A DNA stretch of 5,829 bases, taken from an uncultured bacterium (lineage in GTDB: Bacteria; Bacteroidota; Bacteroidia; Bacteroidales; Bacteroidaceae). Made by a program: the position numbers and the translations under genes. Every line of letters begins with the position of its first letter. The first letter of the stretch is position 1. The notes under the pieces are model-generated. The model saw nothing but the letters and a program-made list of their open reading frames with translations, was not told where the DNA came from and made no database searches. The stretch lies in contig CAJMQT010000118.1 of assembly GCA_905215655.1 (NCBI GenBank), positions 1 through 5,829 of the forward strand. The letters run 5' to 3'. Of this stretch, positions 1 to 3,378 are shown in pieces.

Positions 1-37
1 CCTATGAATAATGCAGGTTAAAAGCATTCAGTTTTCC

Positions 38-107
38 AAAAGACGGCATTTTACTCTATAAAAGACGGCATTTTACATTGTAAAAGGTTATCTATTGCAA
101 TGTAAAA
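38..107. repeat. Direct and inverted repeat module with AAAAGACGGCATTTTAC core
   Basis: The 17-mer AAAAGACGGCATTTTAC occurs twice in direct orientation, at 38-54 and 60-76, a period of 22 bp. The second copy runs into a small inverted repeat, TTTTAC-ATT-GTAAAA (71-85). TTTTACATTG at 71-80 also pairs with CAATGTAAAA at 98-107 across a 17-nt loop, so two alternative hairpins are possible. The core AAAGACGGCAT recurs inverted at 1218-1228, next to another TTTACATT/AATGTAAA hairpin, which marks this as a dispersed genomic repeat rather than a local accident. It could be a MITE remnant, a recombination site or a terminator; the sequence alone does not decide. Confidence 0.75.
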
Positions 108-194
108 GATATGATTTTATTGATGTCCGGTAAATAACTACAATGTTTTTATTTCTATTGTCTCCATTATAACTATCTCTTTTTGATTAGGGGG

Positions 195-254
195 GATGTT
201 GTCGGTGGCAACCCCGCGAAGTTCATAAAGAAAAGGGTTATCACTAAAAATTGA
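195..254 (+). pseudogene. C-terminal relic of a hexapeptide-repeat acetyltransferase
   Basis: Read in the frame ending at TGA 252-254, this segment gives GDVVGGNPAKFIKKRVITKN. The string VVGGNPAKFIKKR closely matches the C-terminal signature of left-handed beta-helix O-/N-acetyltransferases (the serine acetyltransferase/WcaF/NodL group), in which the last coil is followed by (I/V)xGNPAKxI(K/R)(K/R)R. Upstream in this frame the codons at 138-194 encode an AT-rich, Tyr/Phe/Leu-rich string unlike hexapeptide repeats, and a TAA stops the frame at 135-137. No start codon or upstream coil is visible in any forward frame, so the gene has lost everything but its tail. Such enzymes decorate sugars in capsule loci, which fits the neighbours. 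This is a short match, but the motif is distinctive. Confidence 0.62.
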
Positions 255-287
255 TAATTAATTTCATATATATAAAAATAAGAATGT

Positions 288-752
288 ATGCGTAAACATC
301 CGAAGATTTGTCTTGCATGCTCCGCCGGCGGACATCTCAGAGAGTTGCAGCTCGCCGTAGGTACAATTCCGGAGCGGTGGGAATGTTACTGGCTGACGTT
401 GAAGACTACGTCGACCAAAGCCTTTTTGAAAGACAAGGAACACGTGTTTTTGCAAAACTTTCAGCCGGCAAGGAAGTGGACATTGATTGTGAACTGCATC
501 CAAGCCGTGTTTTGGGTGTTGATAAAAAGACCAAGTGTTATTATAACAACAGGGGCAGGTGTGGCTGTACCTACGGTGTTTTTTGCAAAGAAACTCTTAG
601 GCACTAAAATCATCTTCATCAATTCGGCAGCGGATGTTACTCACGCATCAAAAACACCGGTATGGATTGAGAAGTATGCTGACCTGTTCTTGGTGCAGTG
701 GGAAGAGATGAAAAAGATATTTCCTAATTCAATTTGTTGTGGAGTATTATGA
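288..752 (+). CDS. Alg14-like glycosyltransferase subunit (PssD/CpsF type)
   Basis: This encodes 154 residues of the Alg14/PssD family. Members form the membrane-anchoring, acceptor-side half of a split GT-B glycosyltransferase that transfers a sugar from a nucleotide donor to a lipid-linked acceptor on the cytoplasmic side of the inner membrane. Visible marks are the glycine-rich N-terminal loop ACSAGGHLREL (residues 10-20), a hydrophobic segment at about 65-80 that could dip into the membrane, the TTGAGVAVP loop at 87-95, and FINSAADV at 110-117. The length is usual for a stand-alone bacterial Alg14 protein. ATG 288 sits directly before the first beta strand (KICLACS); no clear ribosome binding site precedes it, only A/T-rich sequence. 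Its TGA overlaps the next gene's ATG (ATGA at 749-752), as expected for the partner subunit. The sugar and acceptor cannot be read from sequence. Confidence 0.88.
   Translation: MRKHPKICLACSAGGHLRELQLAVGTIPERWECYWLTLKTTSTKAFLKDKEHVFLQNFQPARKWTLIVNCIQAVFWVLIKRPSVIITTGAGVAVPTVFFAKKLLGTKIIFINSAADVTHASKTPVWIEKYADLFLVQWEEMKKIFPNSICCGVL
741..752 (+). promoter_or_regulatory. GGAG ribosome binding site and ATGA stop-start overlap
   Basis: GGAG at 741-744 lies four bases before ATG 749, and that ATG shares bases with the TGA stop at 750-752. This is the only good Shine-Dalgarno-like sequence at a gene start in the window. It supports ATG 749 rather than the TTG at 734 and points to re-initiation by ribosomes finishing the Alg14-like gene. 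Confidence 0.6.
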
Positions 753-1216
753 TTTTTGCAAGTTTAGGCACGATGGACATGCCTTTCGCCCGCATGGCAA
801 AAGCTGTTGACGAATGGGCGGCGGCAACCGGCGAGGAGGTAATCGTACAGACGGGTTACACCGATTATAAATATAAAAACGCTAAGGCGTTCAAGTTTTG
901 CACGAAAGACGAAATGCAGGATTACATCCGGCGCGCCGACATACTGATACTACAAGGCGGCTGGGGAGCTATCTCCGAGGCGATGGAGCAGCGCAAGCGC
1001 ATCGTGGTAATGCCGCGGCACGACAAGACGGAACACATCCACGACCAGTTCCAGCTGATAAGAAAACTCGACGAGCTGGGCTGCGTCATCGGCTGTTTTG
1101 ACGAGAAAGACCTGCCGGCAATGATTGAAAAAGCCGGAACTTTTGATTTTAAACAGATAGAGAAAGGCAACGCCGAAAGACTTATACAAAACAAGCTTGA
1201 AGAGTGGTTTGGATGA
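749..1216 (+). CDS. Alg13-like glycosyltransferase subunit (PssE/CpsG type)
   Basis: This encodes 155 residues of the Alg13/PssE family, equivalent to the C-terminal donor-binding half of a GT-B (GT28-type) enzyme. The start MIFASLGTMDMPFARM is the family's usual opening (strand, GT loop, then xxPFxRL). QTGYTDY (34-40), the loop QGGWGAISEAM (69-79) and VMPRHDKTEHIHDQ (87-100) correspond to the nucleotide-sugar binding segments. The usual Ser-His or Thr-His before the GG is Leu-Gln here. I chose ATG 749 over an in-frame TTG at 734: it opens exactly at the conserved strand, overlaps the upstream stop by four bases (ATGA), and has GGAG at 741-744, implying translational coupling and balanced amounts of both subunits. 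It very probably forms one enzyme with the Alg14-like protein. In pneumococcal and rhizobial relatives such pairs add the second sugar of the repeat unit; the specificity here is unknown. Confidence 0.88.
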   Translation: MIFASLGTMDMPFARMAKAVDEWAAATGEEVIVQTGYTDYKYKNAKAFKFCTKDEMQDYIRRADILILQGGWGAISEAMEQRKRIVVMPRHDKTEHIHDQFQLIRKLDELGCVIGCFDEKDLPAMIEKAGTFDFKQIEKGNAERLIQNKLEEWFG

Positions 1217-1217
1217 T

Positions 1218-1244
1218 ATGCCGTCTTTACATTAATAATGTAAA
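1218..1244. repeat. Hairpin with inverted copy of the AAAGACGGCAT repeat
   Basis: ATGCCGTCTTT at 1218-1228 is the exact reverse complement of the AAAGACGGCAT core found at 39-49 and 61-71. It overlaps a perfect 8-bp hairpin, TTTACATT (1226-1233), loop AAT, AATGTAAA (1237-1244). It begins two bases after the stop of the Alg13-like gene. The stem is AT-only apart from one G-C pair and has no T tract, so it is a poor intrinsic terminator. It is better explained as another copy of the dispersed repeat, placed on the other side of the glycosyltransferase pair and in the opposite orientation. Confidence 0.65.
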
Positions 1245-1278
1245 TGTCAGCTAAACCGTATAAAGATAACAATTCTCT

Positions 1279-2370
1279 ATGATGAATAAAAAAAGAGCAT
1301 TGGATTTACTGCTGGAATTAATACGCGAGGAGCTGTGGCAACAACCGGTCTGTCATAAGACGGACGCGACAACGACTTTTACCGGGATGATGCAGATAGC
1401 CGAGGAGCAGTGCGTGCAGGGCTTGGTGATAAACTCACTTTTCAGAAGGAATGAAAACATAGGAAAAAGCAACGTATTAAAATGCCTCTCTTATAAACAG
1501 CAGATCGAGAAGAACAATAAGAAACTTGATGACGCATTGGTAAAGTTGGCTGCCGTGCTTAACGCACACAACATTGGATACGTAGTGTTCAAAGGACAGA
1601 CGGCGGCGGCATATTATCCCAATCCGGCGCTGCGCATGGCGGGCGACATCGACTTTTACTGTGCCGACGCCGACTACCGGAGGGCGCAAGGCATAATAAC
1701 AAAGGAGCTGGGCGTGAACTTCGAGCCGACAGACATCGTCGACCGCCACGACAGTTTCACGATGGACGGGGTGAGCTTTGAGATGCACTATAAGATGGAA
1801 ATCCTCGGCTCGGCACGCCATCAGCGGTGTTATGACAGCATAATGAACGACGCCGTGGCGGCACCGCTGTATATCGACTTCGGCGGCACGCCGGTGGCTA
1901 CGTTGGCGCCGACTTACAACGTCCTGCACATCTTCAAGCACCTGTTCAACCACCTGCTCGTCGAAGGAGTCGGCATAAGGCAGTTTTGCGACCTTGCCAT
2001 AATCCTTGAAAGGAATGCCGGGCTGATCGACGCCGACCTGCTGGAGCGCAGCCTCAGAGGCATAGGATATTGGAAGGCGTTTCTCGCCACGGGGGCGTTC
2101 CTCGTGAAACACCTCGGACTGTCTGCCGTGAAGTTCCCCTACCATCTCTCGGACAAAGATTATGCTTGGGGCGACAAGATACTGAATGCCGTAATGGCGC
2201 ACGGCAACTTCGGGCGTTTTAATCGCAGAAAGACAAGCAGCCGCGTGGCGCGGAGCCTTGAAACGGCAAGGATAGCCTTCGGTCATTGCCTCACATTCTT
2301 CCCCTTGGCGCCGACAGACATCATACACCTTATTCCAAGAAGAATCGGTATCACATTGAAGAAATATTGA
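1279..2370 (+). CDS. Nucleotidyltransferase-fold protein, NTP_transf_5 type
   Basis: This encodes 363 residues resembling the uncharacterised nucleotidyltransferase family NTP_transf_5 (polymerase beta-type fold). The core is visible at residues 101-127: YVVFKGQTAAAYYP, then PALRMAGDIDFYC, with the KG pair (105-106) and the two metal-ligand aspartates D123 and D125 in GDIDFY. A third acidic position is likely E168 in FEMHYK. HIFKHLFNHLL...GIRQFCDLA (218-240) matches the family's conserved helical histidine segment. No signal peptide or clear membrane helix is seen, so it is probably cytoplasmic. Family members occur in capsule/lipopolysaccharide loci and some peptide-biosynthesis clusters, where the nucleotide and target are unknown. 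ATG 1279 is followed at once by ATG 1282; either could be used. It is separated from the Alg13-like gene by 62 bp carrying a repeat hairpin. Fold assignment is firm, function open. Confidence 0.82.
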   Translation: MMNKKRALDLLLELIREELWQQPVCHKTDATTTFTGMMQIAEEQCVQGLVINSLFRRNENIGKSNVLKCLSYKQQIEKNNKKLDDALVKLAAVLNAHNIGYVVFKGQTAAAYYPNPALRMAGDIDFYCADADYRRAQGIITKELGVNFEPTDIVDRHDSFTMDGVSFEMHYKMEILGSARHQRCYDSIMNDAVAAPLYIDFGGTPVATLAPTYNVLHIFKHLFNHLLVEGVGIRQFCDLAIILERNAGLIDADLLERSLRGIGYWKAFLATGAFLVKHLGLSAVKFPYHLSDKDYAWGDKILNAVMAHGNFGRFNRRKTSSRVARSLETARIAFGHCLTFFPLAPTDIIHLIPRRIGITLKKY

Positions 2371-2474
2371 ACTCGTAAACTCACAAGCTGATTGGCTTGT
2401 TTACTTGTCTACTCGTCCCTTTTCTACTTTCAAAAAAGGCTTTTCCCTCGTCTACTTTCAAAAAAAATACATAC
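2371..2474. repeat. Degenerate short-repeat spacer before the GT2 gene
   Basis: This 104-bp spacer is made almost wholly of short repeats. The hairpin ACAAGC (2383-2388), loop TGATTG, GCTTGT (2395-2400) is followed by two 8-bp units, TTGTTTAC and TTGTCTAC (2397-2412). ACTCGT appears at 2371-2376 and 2411-2416. The 15-mer TCTACTTTCAAAAAA occurs at 2423-2437 and 2451-2465. The reading frame of the downstream gene stays open through this region back to a TTG at 2397, but the repeat content argues against it being coding. The A-rich run at 2460-2467 just before the ATG may help ribosome loading, as is common in Bacteroidales. Confidence 0.6.
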
Positions 2475-3281
2475 ATGAAATTTTCTATCATAACCTCGTG
2501 CTACAACCGCGAGGCGACCATCCGTGGAGCCATACGGAGCGTGATGGCGCAGACTCATCCGGAGATTGAATATATCGTGGTGGACGGCGCGTCGACCGAC
2601 GGCTCGCTCGAAATAATACGCCAGGAGGAGCGCAAGGCACAGAGCGACAGCTTCCGCAAGGCGCATCCGGGCTTCACGATGAAGGTTATCTCGGAGCCTG
2701 ACAGCGGGATGTATGAGGCAATAAACAAAGGTATCAGGGCGGCGACGGGCGACATTGTGGCGCTGGTTCACTCGGACGACGAGATGTATGCCGCTGACAC
2801 CGTGGAGCGCGTTGCGAAGGACATCGAGCTGTCGGGCTGCGACTTCCTGTATGCCGACGGACTGTTTGTCAACGCCGAAGACACAAGCAAGGTGATACGC
2901 AACTGGATCGGAGGGCGTTACACCCGTCGCAAGGTGCGCCACGGCTGGCTGCCGCTGCACCCTACGTGCTACATCCGTCGCGACGTCATGCTGCGGCTGG
3001 GACTGTATAACGAGACGTACCGCATCGCCGCCGACACCGACCTGCTGGTAAGATATCTGCTCGGCGGGCATCTTACGGTCTGTTACCATCCGCATTACGT
3101 CGTAAGGATGCGCATGGGCGGCATGAGCACGGACGCGGCAAAGCGACGCCGTATGTGGAACGAAGACATTCGCGTGTACCGCAGCCACGGTTTCTACCCG
3201 CCCATCGTGACAAAGGTTGAGAAGATGTTGTGGAAAATCCCACAGTTTGTCACGGCAAAAATGAAAAGAGTTAAGAGCTAA
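2475..3281 (+). CDS. Family 2 glycosyltransferase (GT-A, WfgS-like)
   Basis: This encodes 268 residues of a GT2 glycosyltransferase, which would transfer a sugar from a nucleotide donor to a growing lipid-linked polysaccharide unit in the cytoplasm. The N-terminus FSIITSCYNREATIRGAIRS is the classic first strand. VVDGASTDGS (35-44) binds the nucleotide, SEPDSGMYEAINKG (73-86) follows, and VHSDD (98-102) carries the metal-binding DxD-like aspartates. HPTCYIRRDVMLRLGLYNE (162-180) and IAADTDLLVRYLL (184-196) hold the candidate catalytic acid in the arrangement typical of the WfgS-like branch (cd06433). There is no C-terminal membrane helix. I chose ATG 2475 because it opens on the conserved strand; an in-frame TTG at 2397 would add 26 residues encoded by repeats. 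The last codons and the TAA stop lie inside a heptad tandem repeat. Donor and linkage are unknown. Confidence 0.9.
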   Translation: MKFSIITSCYNREATIRGAIRSVMAQTHPEIEYIVVDGASTDGSLEIIRQEERKAQSDSFRKAHPGFTMKVISEPDSGMYEAINKGIRAATGDIVALVHSDDEMYAADTVERVAKDIELSGCDFLYADGLFVNAEDTSKVIRNWIGGRYTRRKVRHGWLPLHPTCYIRRDVMLRLGLYNETYRIAADTDLLVRYLLGGHLTVCYHPHYVVRMRMGGMSTDAAKRRRMWNEDIRVYRSHGFYPPIVTKVEKMLWKIPQFVTAKMKRVKS

Positions 3282-3319
3282 GAATTAAGAATTAAGAGTT
3301 AAGAGTTAAGAATTAAGAA
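3271..3319 (+). repeat. Seven-copy heptanucleotide repeat (TTAAGAR) across a stop codon
   Basis: Seven consecutive 7-bp units run without a break: TTAAGAG, CTAAGAA, TTAAGAA, TTAAGAG, TTAAGAG, TTAAGAA, TTAAGAA. The first unit encodes part of the last residues of the GT2 protein, and the second supplies its TAA stop (3279-3281). Each unit contains TAA, and because 7 is not a multiple of 3 the array stops translation in all three frames. A degenerate version lies at 5606-5654 on the end of the helicase gene. Confidence 0.85.
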
Positions 3320-3378
3320 ACGAAGTTCGGCGTTAAGCCAATTAAGAAGTCCTCATTCCTGACTCCTTATCATAAATC
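3282..3378. other. Spacer between GT2 gene and helicase gene
   Basis: After the heptad array this 97-bp spacer contains GGC-GTTAA-GCC (3329-3339, too short a stem to call) and then the 12-mer ATTCCTGACTCC at 3355-3366, repeated exactly at 5670-5681 beyond the helicase gene. No strong terminator with a T tract is visible, and no Shine-Dalgarno sequence precedes ATG 3379. The helicase could be read through from the polysaccharide genes or have its own unseen promoter here. Confidence 0.5.

Larger units (their letters stand above)
1..287. other. AT-rich spacer with repeats and a gene relic, no intact gene
   Basis: This stretch holds no intact open reading frame. It starts with a weak imperfect hairpin (AATGC at 10-14, GCATT at 24-28) that may belong to the end of an upstream gene. 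A repeat module at 38-107 and an acetyltransferase tail at about 195-254 are listed separately. The rest (108-190 and 255-287) is AT-rich. The transcription start for the polysaccharide genes presumably lies here, but I could not find a convincing Bacteroidales promoter (-33 TTTG with -7 TAnnTTTG), so none is annotated. Confidence 0.7.

Noticed and set aside
255..287. Promoter in the TATATATA-rich stretch before the Alg14-like gene
   Set aside because: No match to TAnnTTTG with an upstream TTTG at proper spacing; AT-richness alone is not enough.
284..295. Tiny frame ATG-TAT-GCG-TAA overlapping the start of the Alg14-like gene
   Set aside because: Three codons with no ribosome binding site; overlap with ATG 288 is probably chance.
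734..751. Alternative TTG start for the Alg13-like gene
   Set aside because: It would add five residues before the conserved opening strand. ATG 749 has GGAG at a good distance and the ATGA overlap.
288..1216. Frameshifted single Alg14-Alg13 fusion gene
   Set aside because: Both halves have complete N- and C-terminal family features and a typical ATGA overlap. Separate subunits are the normal bacterial arrangement.
1477..2328. Long antisense reading frame of 283 codons opposite the nucleotidyltransferase gene
   Set aside because: It is a shadow of the GC-rich coding strand. Its translation shows no recognisable motif, while the plus strand has a clear family match.
2397..2474. N-terminal extension of the GT2 gene from TTG 2397
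   Set aside because: The extra 26 residues are encoded by short repeats and precede the canonical first strand of the fold, which opens right after ATG 2475.
2430..3188. Antisense reading frame of 252 codons opposite the GT2 gene
   Set aside because: It has no recognisable protein features and reads through the repeat-rich spacer. The opposite strand encodes a well-conserved glycosyltransferase.
3271..3319. CRISPR array
   Set aside because: The units are 7 bp with no spacers; this is a simple tandem repeat.
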